Positions 7,810 to 14,386 are shown, counted from the stretch's first letter. The stretch: 19,794 nucleotides of DNA from Acidimicrobiales bacterium (GCA_020631315.1 JAHDHM010000019.1:1-19794), one strand, 5' to 3'. Notes: generated by a model not told the origin, from the letters alone. Numbers and translations: made by a program.

Positions 7810-8774
7810 TCCGTCCGTTCGGAGTCGGGAGTCGCGGCGACCACGTCGTCGACGTTCAACGACGCCTTGCCGGCCTCGCGTATTACGTGGGGCCGGCTGA
7901 CGGCGTTTTCGGCGCTGTCACCAGATCCGCACTGATCCGGTTCCAACAGGACGCCAACCTCGACGACGACGGCATCTGCGGCGCGCAGACCTGGAGCGCG
8001 CTCGTCGACGCCAGCTACTCGCTCGGTGATCGGCTGCTGTACCTCAGCTCCCCCATGGTCCGCGGCGACGACGTGGCCGAGCTACAACGCCGGCTGGGCG
8101 TGCTCGGCTTCGACTGCGGTCGAGTCGACGGCATCCTCGGTCCCGACACCGAGACGGCGCTCAAGGACTTCCAGCGCAACGTCGGCCTGACACCGGACGG
8201 CATCTGCGGGCGCGACACCGTCACGGCGTTCCGTCGCCTGTCCCCGCGGTCGGGAGCCGACAGCCTGAACGTGGTCTCGTTGCGTGAGACCGAGCGTGTC
8301 CGAGCAGGCACAGCCGGGCTCCGCGACCGCCTCGTCGTCGTCGGTGAGCGCGGTGGGCTCGACTCGGTCACGGCGTCCTGTCGCCGCTCGTTGATCCAGC
8401 ACGGTGCCTCCGTGCTGACGATCCACCACCCGGACTGGTCTCAGCACGCCACGCAGGCGAACAACGCACAGGCCGACGCCATCGTCGCGATCGAGGTGAC
8501 CTCGGGCGCTCCCGGCATCGCCTACTTCGCTGCCCCGGGAGTCTCCTCCGACGCGGGCCGCCGCTTGGCCGAGTGCGCGGCACGAGCTCTGTCCCCAGCG
8601 ATGGGCCCGCTCGACGTCCGTGGCCTGCGCCACCCCGTGCTGCGAGAGACGCGCGCACCGGCCATCGTGTGCCGCTTCGACGACGCTGCGCTCCTCGTGC
8701 GACGTGCCCCGGAGGTGGGGTCGGCACTCAGCGCCTCGTTGTCCACCTGGATCAGCGAACTGATCAGCGACTGA
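7797..8774 (+). CDS. cwlM: CwlM-like protein: two peptidoglycan-binding domains plus a degenerate amidase domain
   Basis: About 325 aa if started at the ATT at 7797. There is no signal peptide, so a cytoplasmic location is likely, as for mycobacterial CwlM. Two PG_binding_1 repeats are clear: VVDVQRRLAGL...GVFGAVTRSALIRFQ...DGICGAQTWSAL and VAELQRRLGVLGF...GILGPDTETALKDFQ...DGICGRDTV. The C-terminal part (about 160-325) follows the Amidase_3 outline without its metal ligands. The GHGG site reads GERGG, the SIHxN strand reads AIEVTSG, and the catalytic-Glu strand reads AIVCRFDD. It is probably inactive and regulatory. In mycobacteria, CwlM phosphorylated by PknB activates MurA. The first ATG/GTG/TTG in this frame is GTG 7887, which cuts into the first repeat. 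The frame is open from 7614, and GGAG at 7785-7788 supports ATT 7797. The start is therefore uncertain. Confidence 0.75.
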   Translation: MSPLVRPFGVGSRGDHVVDVQRRLAGLAYYVGPADGVFGAVTRSALIRFQQDANLDDDGICGAQTWSALVDASYSLGDRLLYLSSPMVRGDDVAELQRRLGVLGFDCGRVDGILGPDTETALKDFQRNVGLTPDGICGRDTVTAFRRLSPRSGADSLNVVSLRETERVRAGTAGLRDRLVVVGERGGLDSVTASCRRSLIQHGASVLTIHHPDWSQHATQANNAQADAIVAIEVTSGAPGIAYFAAPGVSSDAGRRLAECAARALSPAMGPLDVRGLRHPVLRETRAPAIVCRFDDAALLVRRAPEVGSALSASLSTWISELISD

Positions 8775-8915
8775 GACCAACTTGTCCACAGGTTTGTGCA
8801 CACTGTGTGCATTACTCAAGTCGCGCGTGAGGGTTGAAGCTCATCGCGCGAGTGGTGTCACGGCTCGCGCGCCACGCGCGCGCTGTTGCCGCACGTCGCG
8901 TCCTTGAGCTGGGGT
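8775..8915. other. Convergent cwlM/parB spacer with DnaA box, palindrome and hairpin
   Basis: A perfect TTGTCCACA lies at 8782-8790, and a near copy TTGTCCACC lies just upstream at 8739-8747 inside the CwlM-like gene. A 15-base palindrome, TGCACAC-T-GTGTGCA, occupies 8798-8812. A GC-rich hairpin pairs CGCGCGAG (8845-8852) with CTCGCGCG (8864-8871) across 11 bases and may be a bidirectional terminator for the converging genes. I see no gene. Confidence 0.55.
8845..8871. terminator. Possible bidirectional terminator
   Basis: An 8-bp GC stem with an 11-base loop in the spacer between two converging genes. There is no T-run on either side. Confidence 0.4.
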
Positions 8916-9806
8916 TCAGGCCTGGATCAGCCGATACAGGCGTTCCAGATCGTCGAGGTCGGCGAACTCGACCGTGAGCCGTCCCTTGTTCGCTCCCATC
9001 TGGATGCGGACACGTGTGGACAGGTGCTCGGCCAGCATCTGTTCGAGCTCCAGGAATGCGGCTGGTCGCGTCGTACCAGGTGACTCGTCCTCAGGCGACG
9101 GCTCATCGCGGCGTGGTGTCGTCGGCTCGAGCAGCTCACGAACTGCCTGCTCAGCCGCGCGGACGGACCAGCCCTCGGCGACGATCTGCTCGGCGAGCTC
9201 GAGCTGGTCGACCTCGGTCGGGCAGCCGAGGATGGCCCGGGCGTGGCCGGCGCTCAGCTTGCCGTCCACGATGTGACGCTGGATGGCGGCTGGAAGCTGG
9301 AGGAGACGCAGGGCGTTGCTGATGGCCGCACGAGACTTTCCCAGGCGTACGCCGAGCTCCTCATGGGTCAGACCGAAGTCGTCGATGAGCTGGCGATATG
9401 CGGCCGCCTCCTCGAGCGCGTCGAGGTCCTGGCGATGGATGTTCTCGACCACCGCTTGGGCGAGCGACGTCAGGTCGTCGACCTCTCGAACGATCGCGGG
9501 AATCGTCGTGAGGCCAGCTCGGGTCGCGCAACGCCAGCGGCGCTCGCCGGCGATCAGCTCGTAGCCGTCGCCATCCTCGCGAACGAGGATCGGTTGCAGC
9601 ACTCCGAGTTCTCGAATCGAAGCGGTCAGTGACTCGAGTGCCGCCTCGTCGAAGTGATCTCGAGGCTGATACTGGTTGGGCCGGACCGAGTCGATGAGGA
9701 GCTCGCGGTACGTTCCGCCGACCTCCGACCCTTCGGCCATGGCTTCGTGCTCTGGTGCGGGGATGAGTGCCCCGAGGCCCTTGCCCAGTCCTCCTTGACG
9801 CGCCAT
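8916..9806 (-). CDS. parB: ParB chromosome-partitioning protein (CTPase/parS-binding)
   Basis: 296 aa. It loads at parS sites, spreads as a CTP-gated clamp and works with ParA to segregate the origin. Visible motifs: N-terminal MARQGGLGKGLGALIP (the ParA-stimulating arm), GERRWRCATRAGL (the CTP-binding GERRxRA motif, near residue 90), ENIHRQDLDALEEAAAY, and a helix-turn-helix at LTHEELGVRLGKSRAAISNALRLL. A C-terminal dimerisation region follows a Pro/Glu-rich linker. ATG 9806 is chosen because AGGAG (9819-9815 on this strand) lies eight bases upstream. The GTG at 9815 overlaps that site. It lies 24 bases after parA in the same operon, and its candidate parS targets are at 10755-11465. Its 3' end faces the CwlM-like gene across a 141-bp spacer. 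Confidence 0.96.
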   Translation of the reverse strand: MARQGGLGKGLGALIPAPEHEAMAEGSEVGGTYRELLIDSVRPNQYQPRDHFDEAALESLTASIRELGVLQPILVREDGDGYELIAGERRWRCATRAGLTTIPAIVREVDDLTSLAQAVVENIHRQDLDALEEAAAYRQLIDDFGLTHEELGVRLGKSRAAISNALRLLQLPAAIQRHIVDGKLSAGHARAILGCPTEVDQLELAEQIVAEGWSVRAAEQAVRELLEPTTPRRDEPSPEDESPGTTRPAAFLELEQMLAEHLSTRVRIQMGANKGRLTVEFADLDDLERLYRLIQA

Positions 9807-9830
9807 CAGAACCACTCCTCTGTGCTGTGC

Positions 9831-10598
9831 CTACCGTGCGACATTGATGACCTCCGTGGCCAGCTCGCGGTACGCAATGGCGCCACGGCTGATCGGGTCG
9901 AACACCGTGATCGGTTCACCGAACGACGGGGCTTCGGACAGTCGAACCGTCCTCGGAACCACCGTGCGGCAGACCTTGTCCCCGAAGTGATTGCGCACTT
10001 CTGTTGCCACCTGCTCTGCCAACTTCGTCCGAGCGTCGTACATGACGAGCACGATCGCCGAGATGACGAGCTGTGGGTTGAGGTTCTGTTGGATCAGACT
10101 CACGTTGCCGAGCAGCTGCCCGAGTCCCTCGAGTGCGTAGTACTCGCACTGAATGGGGATGAGGATCTCGGTGGCGGCGACGAGCGCATTGACCGTGAGC
10201 AGGCCGAGTGACGGAGGACAGTCGATGAAGATCGCGTCGTACTCGTCGGCGACCGAGGCGATGGCCTGCTTGAGCTTCATCTCACGCGAGAACATCGGGA
10301 CCAGTTCGATTTCCGCACCAGCAAGATCAAGTGAGGCCGGCGCCACGAACAGGTGCCGCACCGCCGTGCTCTCGATGCAGTCGTCCAAGGTCGCGGTGCC
10401 CATCAGCACCTCATACATCGAACCGTCCAGCGATCGTGGATCGATACCCACACCCGTCGTCGCGTTGCCCTGCGGATCGAGATCGACCAGGAGCACTCGC
10501 TGACCGGCCTCAGCCATGGCGGCCGAGAGGTTCACGGCAGTGGTGGTCTTCCCCACCCCGCCCTTCTGATTGGCGATGGCAATCACGCGCGCGCTCAC
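9831..10598 (-). CDS. parA: ParA (Soj-type) chromosome-partitioning ATPase
   Basis: 255 aa P-loop ATPase that binds DNA as an ATP dimer and moves ParB-parS complexes. The deviant Walker A is KGGVGKTT (residues 12-19), with LLVDLDPQGNAT as the A' region and AIFIDCPPSLGLL as Walker B. PIQCEYYALEGLGQLL and the C-terminal RGAIAYRELATEVI are typical of chromosomal ParA. I chose GTG 10598: it starts the protein (MSARVIAIANQKGG) one strand before the P-loop as in other ParAs, and AAAGG lies nine bases upstream. The longer frame from 10676 adds 26 Arg-rich residues that look like leader sequence. A promoter candidate at 10648-10676 would give a leader of about 43 bases. Confidence 0.95.
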   Translation of the reverse strand: MSARVIAIANQKGGVGKTTTAVNLSAAMAEAGQRVLLVDLDPQGNATTGVGIDPRSLDGSMYEVLMGTATLDDCIESTAVRHLFVAPASLDLAGAEIELVPMFSREMKLKQAIASVADEYDAIFIDCPPSLGLLTVNALVAATEILIPIQCEYYALEGLGQLLGNVSLIQQNLNPQLVISAIVLVMYDARTKLAEQVATEVRNHFGDKVCRTVVPRTVRLSEAPSFGEPITVFDPISRGAIAYRELATEVINVAR

Positions 10599-10647
10599 AG
10601 GTCGCCGCCTTTCGCTTCGCTCGTGCCGGATCAGCACGCAGCTCGCA

Positions 10648-10676
10648 AGGGTGCCGAAGTGTCCCCGCCTGGTCAA
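10648..10676 (-). promoter_or_regulatory. Putative parAB promoter
   Basis: Read on the minus strand, TTGACC (10676-10671) and CACCCT (10653-10648) are separated by exactly 17 bases. The -35 is a good match and the -10 is weak but usual for high-GC actinobacteria. The predicted transcript would start near 10641, about 43 bases before the parA GTG. Confidence 0.4.
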
Positions 10677-10754
10677 GGACCTGCGGTGTGAAATGTTGCC
10701 GCATCGTCAGGAGTGCCTGAGTGGTGCGCCACTGGTGGGTGGCCCTTGACTCGG

Positions 10755-10770
10755 TGTTTCACGTGGAACC
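10755..10770. promoter_or_regulatory. parS site 1
   Basis: TGTTTCACGTGGAACC matches the parS consensus TGTTTCACGTGAAACA at 14 of 16 positions. The right half carries GGAAC instead of GAAAC, so the palindrome is imperfect. It lies about 157 bp upstream of parA. Confidence 0.85.
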
Positions 10771-10886
10771 CCCCAGGAGCATGGTGATGGAGCTCAGGGA
10801 GCAACTCGGGGTGTTGGGTCCGGGTCTGGACTGCGGATTGTTCCGGTGCGAGTCGGACCAACGGTCGAGGGCGCACCCTGGGCGGG

Positions 10887-10902
10887 TGTTTCACGTGGAA
10901 CC
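10887..10902. promoter_or_regulatory. parS site 2
   Basis: TGTTTCACGTGGAACC is identical over 16 bases to the site at 10755-10770, 132 bp away, while the flanking sequences differ. The same substitution in both suggests a tolerated or selected variant rather than decay. Confidence 0.85.
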
Positions 10903-10998
10903 GAGGCGGGAGGACGAGGACGGCAGGATCATGGCCTGTACGACACAGGAATGTTCTCTCGAGCTTCTGGACGGGTCGAGACCATCCATCGGCCCGCC

Positions 10999-11035
10999 CT
11001 GCGGGTCGACCGCGCCAGGCACGGTCGACCCGCAG
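10999..11035. other. Strong hairpin, 14-bp perfect stem
   Basis: Bases 10999-11012 (CTGCGGGTCGACCG) are the exact reverse complement of 11022-11035, with a nine-base loop. It lies between parS sites 2 and 3, about 400 bp from the parA start and 450 bp beyond the rsmG end. No T-run follows on either strand. It could be a terminator for leftward rsmG readthrough or a DNA structure linked to parS; the sequence does not decide. Confidence 0.6.
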
Positions 11036-11102
11036 CAGGGACCTCGGTGCAACAGGATGGGCGCCGTTCGACACACACGCGCTCCACCACAGTCCCCTGG
11101 TC

Positions 11103-11118
11103 CGTTTCACGTGAAACC
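11103..11118. promoter_or_regulatory. parS site 3 (closest to consensus core)
   Basis: CGTTTCACGTGAAACC contains a perfect 14-bp palindrome GTTTCACGTGAAAC (11104-11117), identical to the central 14 bases of the bacterial parS consensus. It lies on the rsmG-side half of the spacer. Confidence 0.9.
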
Positions 11119-11230
11119 AGGATCAGCGAACGAACACCAAGCCACGCACCCTGATGGATGCACGATGGCGCTGCGCCAGCGACACCGACACCGGAAGACA
11201 TCGCCACACCCGACGCAGCCAGGCCGGACG

Positions 11231-11340
11231 GCCGCTGATCTCCGTCGGCCGCACGGCGGCTGTTCTCCAGCAGCCGAACGACGGCTGAGCTCCAGCGGCC
11301 GCACCGCTGACGAAGCTGCAGCGGCTGCATAGCTGACGAA
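11231..11340. repeat. Degenerate 25-bp tandem repeats (about four units)
   Basis: Three consecutive 25-base units at 11231-11255, 11256-11280 and 11281-11305 share 19 of 25 positions with their neighbour, around a core GGCTG-nn-CTCC-AGC-nGCCG. A fourth, more diverged unit follows at 11306-11330 (shared GCTnCAGCGGCnGCA) and a partial fifth from 11331. Each unit can form a small internal hairpin (for example GGCTG with CAGCC). The array lies between parS sites 3 and 4 in non-coding sequence. Confidence 0.6.
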
Positions 11341-11449
11341 GCGGCACCTGTGCACCTCGATGGCGACATCGCGACACCATCAGCCGCGCACATGACGGAA
11401 GATCGCTGCCCCTGGACCCCGTGCGAACCACCAGAAGGGCATCACGCAA

Positions 11450-11465
11450 CGTTCCACGTGGAACG
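11450..11465. promoter_or_regulatory. parS-like site 4 next to the rsmG stop
   Basis: CGTTCCACGTGGAACG is a perfect 16-bp palindrome. It differs from the parS core by the symmetric change GTTTC to GTTCC in both half-sites. It lies 19 bp downstream of the rsmG stop. The substitution matches the right half of sites 1 and 2, so this looks like the symmetrised form of the local variant. Confidence 0.7.
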
Positions 11466-11484
11466 CGCCAGGTCGGTACTGCTC

Positions 11485-12096
11485 CTACCAGAGTGGTCGG
11501 CGCCGGGTCACACGCTCAGGACGCGGAAGATCGGCGGGCCACTCCCCCGTCCGGCGCAGCACGGCATATCTGCTGCCCCCGGACGACGTCTCTGTCAGCC
11601 GAAGTCCGAAGCGCTCGAGTGGCGCGTCGGTCCACCTGCCGGACTCCGGCGGCTCCGTCACCACCAAGACGCCGTCAGGCGCCAGGAATCCACCACCACA
11701 CTCCACCACCACGGGCGGGGGACCGAACGATCGCGCCAGCACCGCCGCGCAGGCGCCTCGGAGTCCCTCAACATGGGCCAGCTCTTCCGCGGCCCCTGTC
11801 AGGACCTCGACCCGGGCGGCAAGGCCCAATGCCGCGACCGCAGACCTCAAGAAGGCGGTACGGCGCGCCTGGCGATCGATCAGCACCAGCTCGACCGACG
11901 GCAACAGCGCTGGAACCACCAGGCCTGGAACTCCCCCGCCCGAGCCCAGATCGACGACGACCCCGCCTTCCAGCTCACCGAGCTGCTCCACCTGCCGGCG
12001 GGCATGCTCATAGTGATCGGAGACGGGGCCGTCGCCCAGATAACCAAGTTGTCTCGCGCGCTCGAGCTGCTCCTCGATGGCCGCGCGAGTGATCAC
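11485..12096 (-). CDS. rsmG: RsmG, 16S rRNA (guanine-527-N7) methyltransferase
   Basis: 203 aa SAM-dependent methyltransferase (also called GidB) that methylates G527 in the 530 loop of 16S rRNA; its loss gives low-level streptomycin resistance in known bacteria. The Rossmann motif I is VVVDLGSGGGVPGLV near residues 46-60, followed by VELVLIDRQARRTAFL (motif II) and VLTGAAEEL. The GTG at 12096 begins MITRAAIEEQLERARQLGYLG. It lies seven bases after the khpB stop, and no good Shine-Dalgarno sequence is visible, so translation is probably coupled. It is the last gene of the rpmH-to-rsmG run before the parS spacer. A parS-like site follows 19 bases after the stop. Confidence 0.93.
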   Translation of the reverse strand: MITRAAIEEQLERARQLGYLGDGPVSDHYEHARRQVEQLGELEGGVVVDLGSGGGVPGLVVPALLPSVELVLIDRQARRTAFLRSAVAALGLAARVEVLTGAAEELAHVEGLRGACAAVLARSFGPPPVVVECGGGFLAPDGVLVVTEPPESGRWTDAPLERFGLRLTETSSGGSRYAVLRRTGEWPADLPRPERVTRRRPLW

Positions 12097-12103
12097 GTCC
12101 GAC

Positions 12104-12580
12104 TCACGCCGGGACGATCACCACACGACGGCGAGGCTCCTCGCCGTCGCTCGTCGAGCCGACACCGTCGAGCTCGCCCACTGCGTCATGCACGATCTTG
12201 CGGTCGATCGACGACATGGGCTCCAGGGCGTGCGGAGCGCCGGTGTCGCGGACCTTCGCTGCGACTTCCGAAGTGAACGCAACCAGAGCGCTTCGGCGGG
12301 TCTCGCGGTAGCCCGCCACGTCGACTCGGACGCGGCACTTGGCGTTGCCGCCGAGGCGACGCTGTAGAGCGGTCTTGGAGACCTCACCCAGCGCCCCGAG
12401 CGTGTGACCGCCAGGGCCGATCAGCACGCCGAGGCCTTCGCCGTTGATCGCCACGTCGATGACGTCGTCGTCGATCTCCGTGACCGAGGCGGAGCCGGTC
12501 AGGCCGTAGGAGGCCACCAGACCGTCGAGGAACTCGACGACCATCGAGCCCTGCTCCTCCATCGAAACTTCTTCACTCAT
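12104..12580 (-). CDS. khpB: KhpB/Jag C-terminal part: KH-R3H RNA-binding protein
   Basis: 158 aa. A type-II KH domain comes first (GVLIGPGGHTLGALGEVSKT, near residues 50-70), then an R3H domain (SSIDRKIVHDAVGELDGVGSTS with a downstream EEPRRRVVIVP). KhpB/Jag binds RNA and, in Firmicutes and Actinobacteria, affects cell shape and division together with KhpA. ATG 12580 has AAGGA about seven bases upstream (12594-12590). The Jag_N domain usually found at the N-terminus of this protein is absent. It is encoded by the upstream gene (12611-13048), whose TGA lies in the same frame as this ORF, only ten sense codons before this ATG. The good ribosome-binding site argues for separate translation, but readthrough would produce a full Jag protein. 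Confidence 0.92.
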   Translation of the reverse strand: MSEEVSMEEQGSMVVEFLDGLVASYGLTGSASVTEIDDDVIDVAINGEGLGVLIGPGGHTLGALGEVSKTALQRRLGGNAKCRVRVDVAGYRETRRSALVAFTSEVAAKVRDTGAPHALEPMSSIDRKIVHDAVGELDGVGSTSDGEEPRRRVVIVPA

Positions 12581-12610
12581 CTGTCCGTCCTTGTATCGGA
12601 AACAACGTGC

Positions 12611-13048
12611 TCAGAGCTTGCGGACACGCTTACGACCGGCAGGTGCCGGGGAGGAGTCCCCCGTCGCACTGCCCTTCGCAGGTGCCGCGGCTGCTGACTT
12701 CTTCTGTCCACCACTGCGGGAACGCTGGCGACGCCGACCGTTCGACGGCGACTCACCAGCGTCCTTCTTCTTGCTGGATGACTTCTCCTGGCGCGAACGA
12801 CCCCGACCGCGACCGCCCTTGGCTGCGGATTTCGAAGCACGACGCCGATCACGCCGATCCACCTTCGGCGTGGGCGTGACCGGGCGCAGCCGGGCACGCA
12901 CCCGAGCCGGGCGACGGCGACCGAATCGGCTGGTGACCGGCTGGTCCAGCACCTCGTATTCCACGTCGTCCAGCGCCACGCCGAAGACATCGGCGGCCCG
13001 TTCGATCGCCTGGTCGACGCTGTCGGCGACGATCTCGACCCACTCCAT
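12611..13048 (-). CDS. Jag_N domain protein with long basic tail (split Jag)
   Basis: 145 aa. Residues 1-57 are a Jag_N domain: MEWVEIVADSVDQAIERAADV, FGVALDDVEYEVLDQP, and a strand ending RRRPARVRARL. This normally precedes the KH and R3H domains in Jag. From about residue 60 to the end the sequence is low-complexity and strongly basic (Lys/Arg/Ser/Gly/Ala), ending AGRKRVRKL, so it probably binds RNA or phospholipid non-specifically. ATG 13048 has GGGAG seven bases upstream and lies 13 bases after the yidC stop. The TGA at 12613-12611 is in frame with the KH-R3H gene. The two proteins may work as separate subunits, or the TGA may be a recent mutation, sequencing error or readthrough site. 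Confidence 0.8.
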   Translation of the reverse strand: MEWVEIVADSVDQAIERAADVFGVALDDVEYEVLDQPVTSRFGRRRPARVRARLRPVTPTPKVDRRDRRRASKSAAKGGRGRGRSRQEKSSSKKKDAGESPSNGRRRQRSRSGGQKKSAAAAPAKGSATGDSSPAPAGRKRVRKL

Positions 13049-13061
13049 CAGTGGACTCCCA

Positions 13062-14108
13062 TCATCGCTTCTTGCGCTTCTTCTTGTTCGCCGGACGATT
13101 CGCTCCGGTGGGTCCACCGGTGCGTGACGTCGGAGCGGGGCGACCTCCGCTTGCACGCCGGGACGCAGGGCGTGGTGTCGCACGGTCTGACCGGTCGTTC
13201 GACTGGCCCGACCGGCTGCGTGGACGCGGACGTGGACGATCACCGGAGGAAGCCGAGCGCTCCGGACGCTCACGTGGCGTTCGGCGGCTCGACGGCCGTG
13301 CAGGCTCCTCGTCATCATCGTCGTCGTCGTCGATGACGAGCTCTCCCGGTGCGGGCATGGTCCTGTGGATGTAGGCCTGCTGGCCCACCCGATAGAGGTT
13401 CGACACGATGAAGTAGACGACCAGGCCTGCCGGCATGAAGAACGCGAAGACCGGCAGCATCCACGGCAGGAACTTGAGGATCGCCTGCTGCTGCTGGGCC
13501 TGCGGCGACAGCGGTCCGGAGTTCGCTCGGCGAGCGGCCATCTGACGCTGCTGGTACCACGACGTGACCGCGGTGATGCCGACCAGGATCAGGTACGGAA
13601 TCGAGGTGACGAGGTCGTCGCGGACGACGTCGTTGGCCTGCCGGGCCAAGTCGACACCGAACGACACCATCTCGCCGCCGGCGTTGGTCAGGCTCGTGTA
13701 GAGATCCGTGCCCTCGTCGAGGTACTTCGGGTCGAAGTTGACGCCGTCGTCGCCGGTGCGGGTCAGACCGCGCAGCACCTGGAACAACACCAGGAAGATC
13801 GGCATCTGGATCAACAGCGGGAGGCAGCCACCCAGCGGGTTGACCCCCTCGCGCTGGTACAGGGCCATCATCTCCTCGTTGAGGGTCTGACGGTCGTCCT
13901 TGTACTTGGTCTGCAACCGCTTCATCTCGGGCTGCAGCCGCTGCATCGCCATCATCGAGCGGGTGCTCTTGAGCGTCAGCGGCGTGAACACCAGCATGAT
14001 GATCAGCGTGAACATCGCGATCGCCAGCGCGTAGTCGCCGACGATCGAGTAACAGAACGCCAGCAGCGCGGCTATGCCGCTGTACACCGCGTCGAGCAAG
14101 CTACCCAT
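13062..14108 (-). CDS. yidC: YidC/Oxa1 membrane protein insertase
   Basis: 348 aa. It inserts membrane proteins alone or with Sec. The conserved core is present: a first TM (about 22-45) leading into [26 protein letters not shown], a coiled cytoplasmic hairpin, [25 protein letters not shown] (about 90-112), then TM segments at [17 protein letters not shown] and [26 protein letters not shown]. After residue 260 come seven Asp in a row (encoded by a GAC/GAT triplet repeat, about 13311-13333), then a long Arg/Pro/Ser-rich tail ending NKKKRKKR. Basic YidC tails in other bacteria contact ribosomes, so the same is likely here. The start ATG 14108 overlaps the yidD stop by eight bases. Confidence 0.95.
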   Translation of the reverse strand: MGSLLDAVYSGIAALLAFCYSIVGDYALAIAMFTLIIMLVFTPLTLKSTRSMMAMQRLQPEMKRLQTKYKDDRQTLNEEMMALYQREGVNPLGGCLPLLIQMPIFLVLFQVLRGLTRTGDDGVNFDPKYLDEGTDLYTSLTNAGGEMVSFGVDLARQANDVVRDDLVTSIPYLILVGITAVTSWYQQRQMAARRANSGPLSPQAQQQQAILKFLPWMLPVFAFFMPAGLVVYFIVSNLYRVGQQAYIHRTMPAPGELVIDDDDDDDEEPARPSSRRTPRERPERSASSGDRPRPRPRSRSGQSNDRSDRATPRPASRRASGGRPAPTSRTGGPTGANRPANKKKRKKR

Positions 14109-14382
14109 CGATCAACTGGGCCTTTCTCCGGGTGTCGCCCGGAAGTTCAGTGTCATCGGGGGATCCGGGGACAGGATCCCATCCGGTCGGACCCCAGGGA
14201 TGGCAGCGACCGACGCGACGAAGCGCCAACCACGATCCTCGCAGAAGTCCGTGTGTCTGCAGCGCCGTCACCGCATACGACGAGCATGTCGGATCGAACC
14301 GACACACCGGCGGCCGCAGGCGCGGCAGACGCTGATAGCCACGAATCGCGGCGATCAGCGGGCGGGTGACGAGCGACGACAT
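14101..14382 (-). CDS. yidD: YidD membrane protein insertion efficiency factor
   Basis: 93 aa. Family signature [19 protein letters not shown] at residues 27-45, followed by [21 protein letters not shown]. It is a small peripheral membrane protein that helps YidC-dependent insertion. ATG 14382 lies four bases after the rnpA stop and gives the usual start of the family ([17 protein letters not shown], an amphipathic helix). The longer frame to 14457 overlaps rnpA and adds unrelated residues. No Shine-Dalgarno sequence is visible, so coupling to rnpA is likely. Its last eight bases overlap yidC. Confidence 0.9.
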   Translation of the reverse strand: MSSLVTRPLIAAIRGYQRLPRLRPPVCRFDPTCSSYAVTALQTHGLLRGSWLALRRVGRCHPWGPTGWDPVPGSPDDTELPGDTRRKAQLIDG

Positions 14383-14386
14383 CAGG

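Larger units (their letters stand above)
10599..11484. other. 886-bp non-coding spacer with parS cluster, hairpin and tandem repeats
   Basis: I find no credible gene here. Open frames exist on both strands, but the longest on the plus strand (10721-11332) is low-complexity and repeats FHVEP/FHVKP, which is only the translation of parS sites. The spacer holds the parA promoter candidate (10648-10676), four parS-type sites (10755, 10887, 11103, 11450), a hairpin with a 14-bp stem (10999-11035), and 25-bp tandem repeats (11231-11340). It probably acts as the origin-proximal centromere. Confidence 0.7.

Noticed and set aside
7480..8774. trxA-cwlM fusion by frameshift
   Set aside because: TrxA ends at its normal length with its normal C-terminus, and the next protein is a known separate neighbour, so fusion is unlikely. 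Sequence error near 7800 remains possible and is noted in the findings.
10721..11332. 203-aa plus-strand open frame in the parA-rsmG spacer
   Set aside because: Low-complexity translation with FHVEP/FHVKP at the parS sites, spanning the hairpin and tandem repeats. No ribosome-binding site or domain.
11350..12276. 308-aa plus-strand open frame opposite rsmG
   Set aside because: rsmG on the minus strand has a clear SAM-binding motif. The plus translation is low-complexity.
12591..13127. 178-aa plus-strand open frame opposite the Jag_N gene
   Set aside because: Arg/Ser-rich shadow. The minus frame contains the Jag_N domain and a good ribosome-binding site.
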